From NCBI RefSeq assembly GCF_026240905.1, contig NZ_JAPEVI010000003.1, positions 2,976,001 through 3,040,000 on the forward strand: DNA of 64,000 nucleotides, given 5' to 3'. The stretch comes from Roseibium salinum. Its GTDB lineage: Bacteria > Pseudomonadota > Alphaproteobacteria > Rhizobiales > Stappiaceae. Below the pieces are notes generated by a model. It made no database searches and was not told the DNA's origin. It saw nothing but the letters and a program-made list of their open reading frames with translations. The position numbers and the translations under genes are program-made. Shown here in pieces: positions 17,638-26,500 of the stretch (position 1 is its first letter; every line of letters begins with the position of its first letter).

Positions 17638-18948
17638 TCAGTTGCCGGTGGTTTTCGCGAAACGCTCCAGAAGCTGGTTGCCATCTGCCTCGATGGTCGC
17701 GAAAGCATCGTCAACCGAGGTCTCGCCGGAAAAGATCTTCCCGAATTCGCGGTTCATGATGTCGCGGATCTGGACGTAGAAACCCATCCGGTAGCCCTTG
17801 GTCCACTCGCCGCCCGGCAGGGTAAGCTGCTTGATGCCGATTTCGGCGGCCGGCGTACGGTCGTAGTGACCGTCCTTCTTGGCCAGTTCATAGGCGGCAT
17901 TGGTGATCGGCACGTAACCGGTCTCCTTGTGCCACATGTACTGGACTTCCGGAGAGGTCAGATATTCAAAGAAGGAACCGACGCACTTGTTTTCCTCATC
18001 CGGCTGGCCGGACATTGCGAACAGTGCGGCGCCGCCGATGAACGTGGCCGTGCCGGCGCCGTCAATGGATTCCCAGTAAGGCAGGTAAGTTGCCGAGAAC
18101 GGGAATTCGACAGTGTCGGCGATGCCGCCGAAGGAGCCGGAAGACCCGAGCCACATGGCAATCTTGCCTTCGTTGAACGGGGTCTGGTTGTCGCCCCAGC
18201 CGGTGCCGTAGTAGCCGAACAGTCCCTCATCCAGCCAGCCCTTGACGGCCTTGAAATGGTCCTTGATCGGGTCGCCGAATACCAGCTGAGTGCCTTCCGC
18301 GCCGTCGTAACCGTTGTTGTTGGTGGCGAACTGCAGGTTATGACGGGACTTGAAGTTCTCGGTGAAGATCCACGGCAGGTGAGACTGAGCAAGCGGCACG
18401 TAGCCGGCTTCCTTCAGTTTCGGTGCGATTTCCTCGAACTCTTCCCAGGTCTTGGGAGCTTCGACACCGGCCTTCTGCAGGGCTTCCTCGTTGGTGTAGA
18501 GGATCGGGGTGGAGGAGTTGAACGGCATGCCGATCATCTTGCCGTCGGAATCGGCGTAGAAGTAGCGCACCCCGTCGATATAGTCTTCGATATTGAACTC
18601 AACGCCGGCACCTTCCAGGATATCCTGCGCCGGGATCACGGCGCCCGTGGCACCGATGATGGTCGCTGCGCCCGCGTCGAATACCTGAAGGATGTTGGGC
18701 TGTTCACCGGCGCGGAAAGCCGCGATGCCGGCGGTCAGGGCCTCTTCGTAAGTGCCCTTGAACACAGGCGTAATCTGGCAAGCGTCCTGATGTTCGTTAT
18801 AGCCGTTCGAAATTTCGATGACGACTTCGCCCAGCTTGCCTCCCATGGCATGCCACCAGGTGATTTCGGTCGCCGCATAGGATGCGGAGGATGTGCCCAA
18901 AAGGGCAGTTGCAGCCACAAGGCTGGCAACAGTCTTACGATAAGCCAT
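17638..18948 (-). CDS. ugpB: sn-glycerol-3-phosphate ABC transporter substrate-binding protein UgpB
   Basis: 436 residues: signal peptide 1-25 (cleavage after ASYA), then a type-I extracellular solute-binding fold. The mature start TEITWWHAMGGKLGEVV and later HLPWIFTENFKSRHNLQFATNNNGYDG and KCVGSFFEYLTSPEVQYMWH match UgpB, including aromatic residues that cradle the glycerol phosphate. It is the first gene of ugpBAEC and captures glycerol-3-phosphate or glycerophosphodiesters in the periplasm as a phosphorus source. Three PhoB half-sites lie 116-148 bp upstream. Confidence 0.93.
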   Translation of the reverse strand: MAYRKTVASLVAATALLGTSSASYAATEITWWHAMGGKLGEVVIEISNGYNEHQDACQITPVFKGTYEEALTAGIAAFRAGEQPNILQVFDAGAATIIGATGAVIPAQDILEGAGVEFNIEDYIDGVRYFYADSDGKMIGMPFNSSTPILYTNEEALQKAGVEAPKTWEEFEEIAPKLKEAGYVPLAQSHLPWIFTENFKSRHNLQFATNNNGYDGAEGTQLVFGDPIKDHFKAVKGWLDEGLFGYYGTGWGDNQTPFNEGKIAMWLGSSGSFGGIADTVEFPFSATYLPYWESIDGAGTATFIGGAALFAMSGQPDEENKCVGSFFEYLTSPEVQYMWHKETGYVPITNAAYELAKKDGHYDRTPAAEIGIKQLTLPGGEWTKGYRMGFYVQIRDIMNREFGKIFSGETSVDDAFATIEADGNQLLERFAKTTGN

Positions 18949-19063
18949 AGTCGTGCTCCCATCTAGCAGGGCTTTTGCGCCCCGGTCAGCAGTTGGTCAT
19001 TTTCACGATGCCGAAATGGCTTTGCCAGCACCGGAAGGATAACGCCTGCGTTTCGTATTGTTT

Positions 19064-19096
19064 TCATATGAACGTTGTATGACGTTCATATGAACA
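19064..19096 (-). promoter_or_regulatory. PhoB box (three tandem 11-bp half-sites) upstream of ugpB
   Basis: Reading toward ugpB, three 11-base units follow each other without gaps: TGTTCATATGA, ACGTCATACAA and CGTTCATATGA. Each carries the TGTCAT-like core in the same register, the defining PhoB box geometry. This predicts induction of ugpBAEC under phosphate starvation. Confidence 0.7.
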
Positions 19097-19405
19097 TTAA
19101 AAGACGCCCCACCCGCTCTGCAAGAGGAAAGGCACGAAAATATGCAATTACCCCCTCCCCGCAGACGACGCCGGGTGTTTTTGCAGCATAGCATGTTGAA
19201 TTATCCGGACAAATCATTTGCACGGGCTTGCCGGAAAAATGAGAAGGTCCGCCGGTTTTCCGCCCGGCCGGGAGATGAGCCGGCGTATCACGGATTAGCC
19301 GGCTCATATGAAACTCAAAACTGGCCAGTCACCGAACAGCGGGGGGTATGGCCCGAGGGCCGGACCTTGCGCAGATTCACAGCATTCTGCGTCCGGAAGA
19401 ATGAT

Positions 19406-19701
19406 CTAGAGCATTTCTCGACAATATTGGATCATTTCATGAGACAATGCGGCTCGCTCGGCTAGGCGCGTCGCGCAGCGCGATGCGGTGCATCGGGCAA
19501 GCGGCGGAACGACGCCGATGGACCGGATTGCCTCACCCTGGAAAGGCACGAGGCATTGAAAAACAAAGGTGAAATGGGCCGGGCAATTTTGCCCTCTGGC
19601 GTCGTTGGTTCGCCGTTGTGGTGGGGCACACCACGGCGGGCAAATCGCCTAGCCAGAGGGCAAAATCGCCGCGGTCAAATGATCGTCGAGAAATGCTCTA
19701 G
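19406..19701. repeat. 296-bp palindromic element with 17-bp inverted ends
   Basis: CTAGAGCATTTCTCGAC at 19406-19422 is perfectly inverted at 19685-19701. Within it a second inverted pair, ATTTTGCCCTCTGGC near 19586-19600 and its complement near 19652-19666, could fold a long hairpin. No transposase-like frame is present. The short frame across 19142-19465 lacks any start signal. Together with the PhoB box this accounts for the 769-bp gap upstream of ugpB; the rest of that gap shows nothing. Confidence 0.65.
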
Positions 19702-19717
19702 GCGCTGGCTCGTGTGA

Positions 19718-20404
19718 TCACTTGCCGTAGATCCTGCGTTTCGTGCTTCCGGAGGAATGCAGGATCTTGTTGAACAGATAGTGTTTGGTTCGTTTTTCCA
19801 GAAAACGGAGCGCGTATTCCAGCTTGCCCTTCAGGCTCCTTTTCGCACGGGGCCCCGGGGTCAGGTGTTTTGCAATCCGCCCTTCGCCGCAAAGCTGTTC
19901 GATCCAATGCCGTTCCGCATCCCAGTCATGGGTGGACTGGGCGCCCTGATGGGTGAAGCCGAACAAATGGATCTCCGCGCATGGAAACCTGTCCAGAAAC
20001 TCGGCGATGATGGAAGCGCCCGACGTCGGTTTGCTGGTAGCGAATGCATCGAACTTCTTGAGGTGCTCGCGCGCTTTGGTGACAGGACCGAAGCCCAGAT
20101 AGTACGGCTTGCATTCCCTTTCGAACAGCCAGTCCACCTGACCGTTTTCCCGGATGTCGTTCACCCAGACCTCGGACGCACGGTGCAGGGCCACGGGATT
20201 GATCCTCTTGCTCATATAGACCCGTGCCCGGTTGAGCATCAGAACATCGATCCTCTGGCCGGCGGCTCCGCAGGAAGATGCTCCGTTGAAACGCAGCACG
20301 AGATCAGCCTTGTCGATATGCGCCGCATCGGCCTGCGAGACAGGCCCGTTGCCAACGATGGAAATCGTCCTGATCCGCCGGTTTTCCAGAATGCTGCTTG
20401 TCAT
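19718..20404 (-). CDS. GT29 (sialyltransferase-fold) glycosyltransferase-like protein
   Basis: 228 residues from ATG 20404; a longer open frame upstream (to 20614) is Cys/Arg-rich and unlikely to be translated. All three sialylmotif regions can be seen: motif L as RTISIVGNGPVSQADAAHID then ADLVLRFNGA; motif S as KPTSGASIIAEFL then CAEIHLFGF; and motif VS as His-x4-Glu in HDWDAERHW. There is no signal peptide, so it probably acts on a cytoplasmic acceptor. Bacterial homologues are sometimes labelled urease operon accessory protein without evidence. A glycan-modifying transferase is the best guess; donor and acceptor are unknown. The C-terminus is strongly basic. Confidence 0.7.
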   Translation of the reverse strand: MTSSILENRRIRTISIVGNGPVSQADAAHIDKADLVLRFNGASSCGAAGQRIDVLMLNRARVYMSKRINPVALHRASEVWVNDIRENGQVDWLFERECKPYYLGFGPVTKAREHLKKFDAFATSKPTSGASIIAEFLDRFPCAEIHLFGFTHQGAQSTHDWDAERHWIEQLCGEGRIAKHLTPGPRAKRSLKGKLEYALRFLEKRTKHYLFNKILHSSGSTKRRIYGK

Positions 20405-20612
20405 CAATTGCCCCCGATTGCCCCGCCGGGCCGTATAGCAATCCGGACTTGCTCCCGCAATCGCTCTTTGCCGGAGGTTGCAGGAACACGCGGCCTCTTC
20501 TGCCCGTTCCTTTTCTCCTTGCGGACACGAGCAGGCAAAAGCCGGTTCCTCTCTCAGGAACCATCGGTTAGGGTCGGAGCGTAGCTGGTGTTCCGTCTCA
20601 CTCTTGCGCCTC

Positions 20613-21212
20613 ATGTCCGTGAAGTTTTCATCCGTCTATCCGCTCAGGCAAAACCGCGCCCATGAAGTCTGCGGCGAAGGGGCGCTGGTGTTTGCCGCGA
20701 TTGCTGCCGGGCAGGCGGAGGGGATGGTCGTGTGGGTGTCGGAGCGCTGGCGGCCGGTGATCAACCCGGAAGGGCTGACCCCCTATTGCGATCCGGGCAA
20801 GCTGCTGGTGACCCGGGCGGACAGCCAGCTGGACGTGCTGGCCAGCATGGAGACGGCCCTGCGCTCCAGGGCCGCAGGCATGGTGGTGGGCGAACTGACC
20901 GGTTCCATCGGCCTGACGGAGGGCCGGCGCCTGCAGCTGGCGGCGGAAGCCGGGCACACGAGGGCCCTGATCATCATTCCGGAAGGAACGGGAAGCAATG
21001 CGGCGGAAACCCGCTGGCGCTGCACGGGCGTTGCGTCCGGCCCGGACGGCGATGGCCCCCCTCGTCAAAACCGCCCTCCTCAAAATGACCACGACTCGAC
21101 TCGCTGGCGGTGGTCTCTTATAAAGAACAAAATAGGAACATTGTCGGAATGGGTGGTGCATTGGGATGCAGCGGCGCATCGTGTCATTGTGGTTTCCGAG
21201 GCTGGCGGCTGA
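20613..21212 (+). CDS. imuA: ImuA family mutasome protein
   Basis: 199 residues of the ImuA/SulA-like family: EVCGEGALVFAAIAAGQAEG, then VVWVSERWRPVINPEGL, and the C-terminal RWRWSLIKNKIGTLSEWVVHWD conserved in Rhizobiales ImuA. It is RecA-related but lacks a usable Walker A motif. It acts with ImuB and DnaE2 in damage-induced translesion synthesis. The start ATG 20613 matches the family N-terminus though its ribosome site is weak. It overlaps imuB by 47 bp. Confidence 0.85.
   Translation: MSVKFSSVYPLRQNRAHEVCGEGALVFAAIAAGQAEGMVVWVSERWRPVINPEGLTPYCDPGKLLVTRADSQLDVLASMETALRSRAAGMVVGELTGSIGLTEGRRLQLAAEAGHTRALIIIPEGTGSNAAETRWRCTGVASGPDGDGPPRQNRPPQNDHDSTRWRWSLIKNKIGTLSEWVVHWDAAAHRVIVVSEAGG
21125..21139. 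promoter_or_regulatory. Candidate LexA (SOS) box before imuB
   Basis: GAAC, seven AT-rich bases, GAAC: the direct-repeat SOS box of Alphaproteobacteria. It sits 26 bp before the imuB start and just after a TATAAA. It lies inside the conserved 3' end of imuA, so chance occurrence is possible; no equivalent repeat was seen upstream of imuA itself. Confidence 0.4.
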
Positions 21213-22671
21213 GCGGTCCCTGCGCGCCAATCCCGTGGACGCGCCCTTTGCGCTGACCCTGTTCGACCGGAATTCGGAGCGGATCCACGACCTGTGCCCG
21301 CACGCGGAAAGCTTCGGCCTGCAGCGCGGCATGTCGCTGGTTCATGCCCGCAGCTTCTGCCCCGGGCTGCTGACCCGGCCGGCGAACCCGGAAGCCGACC
21401 AGCAGTTCCTGCGCCTGCTGGCCAGATGGGCGACGCGCTATTGCCCCTGGGTGGGACTGGACGGGCGGGACGGCCTTTATCTCGACATTACCGGCTCGGC
21501 CCATCTTCTGGGCGGCGAGGAACCGCTTCTGGAGGATATGCGCGCGCGGCTTGCCCGGGCGGGACTTTCCGCCCGTCTCGGCCTTGCAGGCACGCCGGGC
21601 ACGGCCTGGGCACTCTCCCATTTTGCCGAAGGCATCGCCGGCCCGGGCGAGAACCTGGCCCGGATCACCCCCCTGCCGCTTGCCGCCCTGCGCCTGCCCG
21701 ACCAGACCTGCACCAGCCTGGAGCGGCTCGGCATCGTTACCGTTTGCGATCTTTACAACCTGCCCCGGGCGACCGTCGCCCGGCGCTACGAGCCGGACGT
21801 GCTGCGCCGGCTCGACCAGGCGCTCGGCAGCCTTCCGGAACAGATCTCGCCGCTCAAGGACACGCCGAGCTTTGCCGTGCGCCTGACCCTGCCGGATCCG
21901 ATCGGGCTTCTGGACGATGTGATGGCGGGCGCCCGGCGCCTGATCGAGCATCTGTGCGCCGAGCTGGACGCCGCGCAAAAAGGCGCGTGCATGCTGCGGC
22001 TGACCTTCCGCCGGGTGGACCAGGAAAGCCAGGCGGTGGAGCTGAAGCTTGCCCGACCGATGCGCGATGCGGAGCGCATCCTGGCCCTGTTCGAGCGCGG
22101 CGCCGCTTCGGTTGATGCCGGCTACGGCATCGACATGATGCGCCTGGAAGCCACCCGGACCGAAGACCTCGGCATGCGCCAGCTCAGCCCGGCAAGCGGG
22201 TGGGAACGGAACGGCTGGGAAAAAGGCGGGGTGGAAAAGGACGGTATCGACGACCTGATCACCCAGCTCGGCAACCGGGTGGGGCTGGAGAACATCCTGC
22301 GCTTCCAGCCGGTCGACAGCCATATTCCCGAGCGCAGCTTCCGCCTGGTGCCGGCCGCCTACAGCAATCCGGTTTCCTCCTGGCCCCACCAGCGCCCGCG
22401 CCCCATCCGGCTGTTCCCGCCCGAGCCGATCGACATTTCCGGCAGCGCCGGCTTCGAGCCCCCTTCCCGGTTCCGCTGGCGGGGCCGCTCGCTGACCACC
22501 GTGGAGGCCGAGGGGCCGGAGCGGATCACCCCGGCCTGGTGGGAGAACGACGACAACTGGGGCACGGGCCTCAGGGACTACTGGCGCGTCGGCACGGGCC
22601 AGGGCCAGCGCCTGTGGCTGTTCCACACGCCGCAGAACCCGCGCTGGTTCGTGCAAGGAGAGTTCGGATGA
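21166..22671 (+). CDS. imuB: ImuB, Y-family DNA polymerase-like mutasome subunit
   Basis: 501 residues. N-terminal RIVSLWFPRLAAERSLRA replaces the acidic metal-binding motif of active Y-family polymerases, so, as in other ImuB proteins, catalysis is probably lost and the protein serves as the hub linking DnaE2 to the sliding clamp. Helix-hairpin-helix region around RLGIVTVCDLYNLPRATVARRY. The C-terminal section (PIRLFPPEPIDI, and the final DYWRVGTGQGQRLWLFHTP) matches the family. Overlaps imuA. Confidence 0.9.
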   Translation: MQRRIVSLWFPRLAAERSLRANPVDAPFALTLFDRNSERIHDLCPHAESFGLQRGMSLVHARSFCPGLLTRPANPEADQQFLRLLARWATRYCPWVGLDGRDGLYLDITGSAHLLGGEEPLLEDMRARLARAGLSARLGLAGTPGTAWALSHFAEGIAGPGENLARITPLPLAALRLPDQTCTSLERLGIVTVCDLYNLPRATVARRYEPDVLRRLDQALGSLPEQISPLKDTPSFAVRLTLPDPIGLLDDVMAGARRLIEHLCAELDAAQKGACMLRLTFRRVDQESQAVELKLARPMRDAERILALFERGAASVDAGYGIDMMRLEATRTEDLGMRQLSPASGWERNGWEKGGVEKDGIDDLITQLGNRVGLENILRFQPVDSHIPERSFRLVPAAYSNPVSSWPHQRPRPIRLFPPEPIDISGSAGFEPPSRFRWRGRSLTTVEAEGPERITPAWWENDDNWGTGLRDYWRVGTGQGQRLWLFHTPQNPRWFVQGEFG

Positions 22672-22740
22672 TGGGTTTTCCTGGAGAACCGGCCTCTCTC
22701 CCCCGCGGTTTTCGAAGATCAGAGAATCTTCCGGCAAACA

Positions 22741-22890
22741 CCCCTCTCCCCCTTGCGGGGGAGATGGCAGCGCAAGCTGACAGAGGGGGTGAAGCGGCAC
22801 CGCGACTGCGGAGACGCCGCCTTTGCCGAGGGGCCGATACCCCCCTCTGTCTCCTGACGGAGACATCTCCCCCGCAAGGGGGAGAGGGAG
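22741..22890. repeat. Palindromic repeat, copy 1 (imuB-dnaE2 gap)
   Basis: A near-palindromic unit of about 150 bp: begins CCTCTCCCCCTTGCGGGGGA, ends with the complementary ATCTCCCCCGCAAGGGGGAG, with internal CAGAGGGGGTGAAG opposed by CCCCCCTCTGTC. A second copy in the same orientation is at 23110-23258. Non-coding; typical of Rhizobiales extragenic palindromes. Confidence 0.75.
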
Positions 22891-23109
22891 TGCCGAGCGG
22901 CCAGGTTTCGGCTCACCGATCCCGGGTCCTGCTTCACTCGTCCGGGGGAACACGGGCAGCGCACAGGCACCATCCGGCTTGTCATCCCGGTTTGACGCGG
23001 CAGCGGCAAGGCCGAGATCCAGTATTTCGTGGAACTGGAGATTGGAAGATCCCTTCAGTTTCAACTGGTCACAGGACAAATCACTCTGGGAAAAGCCTTC
23101 CGGCAGGCT

Positions 23110-23258
23110 CCCTCTCCCCCTTGCGGGGGAGATGTCGGCGAGAGCCGACAGAGGGGGTGAAGCGGCGCCGCGACTGCGGAAGCGCCGTCTTTGCCGAGGG
23201 GCCGGTACCCCCCTCTGTCTCCTGACGGAGACATCTCCCCCGCAAGGGGGGAGAGGGC
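23110..23258. repeat. Palindromic repeat, copy 2 (imuB-dnaE2 gap)
   Basis: Same unit and orientation as 22741-22890, about 90% alike by eye, including the internal GCGACTGCGGA-GCGCCG and CTGTCTCCTGACGGAGAC sections. Confidence 0.75.
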
Positions 23259-23346
23259 GTGCCGGGCGGACAGGTATCGGCTCACCGGTCCCGGGTCCCG
23301 CAGCGTTCGGGAGAACGGCTTTCAGGCATGGTGAGCGAACCAAAGA

Positions 23347-23453
23347 CCTCATCCTGAGGAAGCGCATAGCGCTGTCTCGAAGGATGGGCCGCTCGCTCTT
23401 GAGTATGCCGCCTATCCTTCGAGACGGACCTGAAGGTCCTCCTCAGGATGAGG
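23347..23453. repeat. Palindromic repeat of the CCTCATCCTGAGG family
   Basis: CCTCATCCTGAGGA at the left is opposed by TCCTCAGGATGAGG at the right, with an inner pair CTCGAAGGAT / ATCCTTCGAG. A shorter relative lies at 55306-55345. With the two preceding repeats it fills most of the 858-bp gap between imuB and dnaE2. Confidence 0.7.
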
Positions 23454-23529
23454 TAAGAGGAAGAAAAGGATCAAAGAACAAAGCACACCTACCTGCGTCC
23501 CCCCTGCCAAGCGCAAGCGGGGGTCCGCA

Positions 23530-26500
23530 ATGACGCCCGCGCTTTGCCCGGACGAGGAGCCGCCCCGCTATGCGGAGCTGTGCGTGACCTCGAATTTCTC
23601 GTTCCTGCGCGGCGCCTCGCATCCGGAGGAGCTGATGACGCGGGCGGCCTCGCTGGGGCTGGAGGCGGTGGCGATTACCGACCGCAATTCGCTGGCCGGC
23701 GTGGTGCGGGCCTATTCGGCGCTGAAGGAGATGAAGCGGATGGCGGCCGAGGAGGGAATTGCCGTGCGCTCGCAGTCGCAGACCGACCCCTCCTCCCGGG
23801 AGACAACCTGCGGCCCGCCGCTGGCCCGGCCGCAGGGGCTGAAGCTGCCGCGGCTGATCGTCGGCGCGCGGCTGTGCCTGACGGACAGTCCCGCCCACTG
23901 GGTGGCCCTGCCGACCGACCGCGCCGCCTATGAACGGCTGAGCCGGCTTCTGACCAAAGGCAAACGAAGGGCGGAAAAGGGCGCGTGCCGGCTGGAATTC
24001 GCCGACCTCCTGGAGGCGTGCAAGGGCCTGGTCCTGATTGCCCTGCCGCAGGTCCTGAGCGCGCGGGACGGGATTTGTGAGGCGGCTAAGGATCATATCC
24101 GGCGCCTGCGCCAGGAAGCGCCGGGCCATGTGTTCCTGGGCGCCGCGCCGCGCTATGACGGCTCCGACCAGGCCTGGTTCCGCACCTGCGCGCAGGCCGC
24201 CCACAGTCTGGCCGCGCCCATGGTGGCGGTGGGCGATGTTCTGATGCACCGCGCGGACCGGCGGCGGCTGGCGGACGTGCTGACCTGCATCCGCGAAGGC
24301 TGCACCATCGATGCGATCGGCACCCGCGCGCTTCCCAATGGCGAGCGGCGGCTGAAATCGGCGAACGACATGGCAAGGCTCTACCGCCACCATCCGGCGG
24401 CCCTCAGGCGCAGCCTGGACATCGCCACCCGCTGCAGCTTCGATCTCTCCGAACTCTCTTACGAATATCCGGACGAGATCTCGGACGGCATCGGCCCGCA
24501 GGAGCGGCTGGAGCGGCTGACCCGGGAGGGGCTCGACAGCCGCTATCCGCACGGGGTGCCGGAGAAGGTGCAGAAAATGGCGGAGAAGGAACTGGCCCTG
24601 ATCGCCAAGCTCAACTTCGCCGCCTATTTCCTCACCGTTCACGACATCATCACGTTTGCCCGGGGCGAAGGCATCCTGTGCCAGGGGCGCGGCTCGGCCG
24701 CCAATTCAATCATCTGCTATGCGCTCAGGATCACTGATGTCGGGCCGGATGTCATCACCATGGTGTCCGAGCGCTTCATCTCCGAGCACCGGGGCGAACC
24801 GCCCGATATCGATGTCGATTTCGAGCATGAACGCCGGGAAGAGGTGATCCAGCATATCTATGAGAAATACGGCCGCGAGCGGGCCGGGCTGTGCGCCACC
24901 GTCATCCATTTCCGCACCCGCGCCGCCATCCGCGAAGTGGGCAAGGTGATGGGGCTGAATGCGGATGTCACCGCCGCGCTGTCCGGGCAGATCTGGGGCA
25001 GCTCCGGCAAGGGGCCGGAGGATGCCCGGGTGAAGGAGCTGGGGTTGGATCTTTCCAGCCCGCGGGTGGCCCAGACCGTCGCCCTGATCCGCGAGATCAT
25101 CGGCTTTCCGAGGCATCTCAGCCAGCATGTCGGCGGTTTCGTGATCACCCAGGGGCGGCTCGACGCGCTCTGCCCGATCGAGAATGCGGCGATGGAAAAC
25201 CGCACGGTGATCGAATGGGACAAGGACGATATCGACGCGCTCGGCATCCTGAAGGTGGATCTTCTCAGCCTCGGCATGCTGACCTGCATCCGCAAGTGCT
25301 TCCAGCTGATCGACAGCCACCACGGCAGGGCGCTGACCCTGCCGAGCGTGCCCCAGGAGGACAAGCCCACCTATGACATGCTGTGCAAGGCGGATGCGGT
25401 CGGCGTCTTCCAGGTGGAAAGCCGCGCGCAGATGAACTTTCTGCCGCGCATGCGCCCAAGAAAATTCTACGACCTGGTCATCGAGGTGGCGATCGTGCGC
25501 CCCGGGCCGATCCAGGGCGGCATGGTGCACCCTTACATCAACCGCCGGCAGGGCAAGGAACCGGTCACCTATCCTTCACGGGAACTGGAAGAGGTGCTGG
25601 GCAAGACCCTCGGCGTGCCGCTGTTCCAGGAACAGGCGATGCAGATCGCCGTGGTCGCCGCCGGCTTCACCCCCTCGGAGGCCGACAAGCTGCGCCGCTC
25701 CATGGCGACCTTCCGGCGCATGGGCACGATCAGCCAGCTCAAGGACAAGTTCCTCGCCGGCATGCTGGAGCGCGGCTATGAGCGGGAGTTTGCCGAAAGC
25801 TGTTTCGGCCAGATCGAGGGCTTCGGCGAATACGGCTTTCCGGAAAGCCACGCGGCGGCCTTTGCCATGCTTGCCTATGTCTCGGCCTATCTCAAATGCC
25901 ACTTCCCGGCCGAGTTCGCCTGCGCGCTTCTGAACTCCCAGCCGATGGGCTTTTACGCCCCGGCGCAGATCGTCCGCGACGTGCGCGAGCACCGGGTGGA
26001 GGTGCGCCCCATCTGCGTCAATGCCAGCTCCTGGGACAACACGCTGGAGCGGCGCAGCGACGGGGCGCTGGCCCTCAGGCTCGGCTTCCGCCAGGTCAAG
26101 GGCATGCGCCAGGAGGATGCGGACTGGATCAGCGCGGCGCGCGGCAACGGCTATCCGGACCCGGAAAGCCTGTGGCTGAGAACCGGCGTGCCGCCGGCGA
26201 CGCTGGTGCGGCTGGCCGAAGCCGATGCCTTTGCCGGCATGGGCCTCAGCCGGCGCGCCGCGCTGTGGCAGGTGAAGACCATCCGCAGCCCCAAGCCGCT
26301 GCCGCTCTTCAACGATCCGATCGACGGCGAGGCGGTCTTCGAGCCTGAGGTTCACCTGCCGGCAATGCATCTGGGCCAGGAGGTGGTGGAGGATTATATC
26401 TCGACGCGCCTGACCCTGCGCGCCCATCCGATGGAACTGCTGCGCCCGCATATTCCCGGCCTCACCCCGCATGACCAGCTCCCCCGCCTGCCGGACCGGC

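Noticed and set aside
19142..19465. 107-codon plus-strand frame upstream of ugpB
   Set aside because: No ribosome site, starts in a poly-Arg stretch and ends inside an inverted-repeat element.
20560..20585. GGTTCCT-CTCTC-AGGAACC palindrome before imuA as a LexA box
   Set aside because: It is an inverted repeat with GTTC and GAAC nine bases apart, not the GTTC-N7-GTTC direct repeat used in Alphaproteobacteria.
22741..23258. CRISPR-like array from the repeated units
   Set aside because: Only two long palindromic copies 369 bp apart, with no short regular spacers and no cas genes.
21184..23367. 727-codon open frame opposite imuB and the following repeats
   Set aside because: Compositional shadow of imuB; runs through non-coding palindromes and shows no domain.
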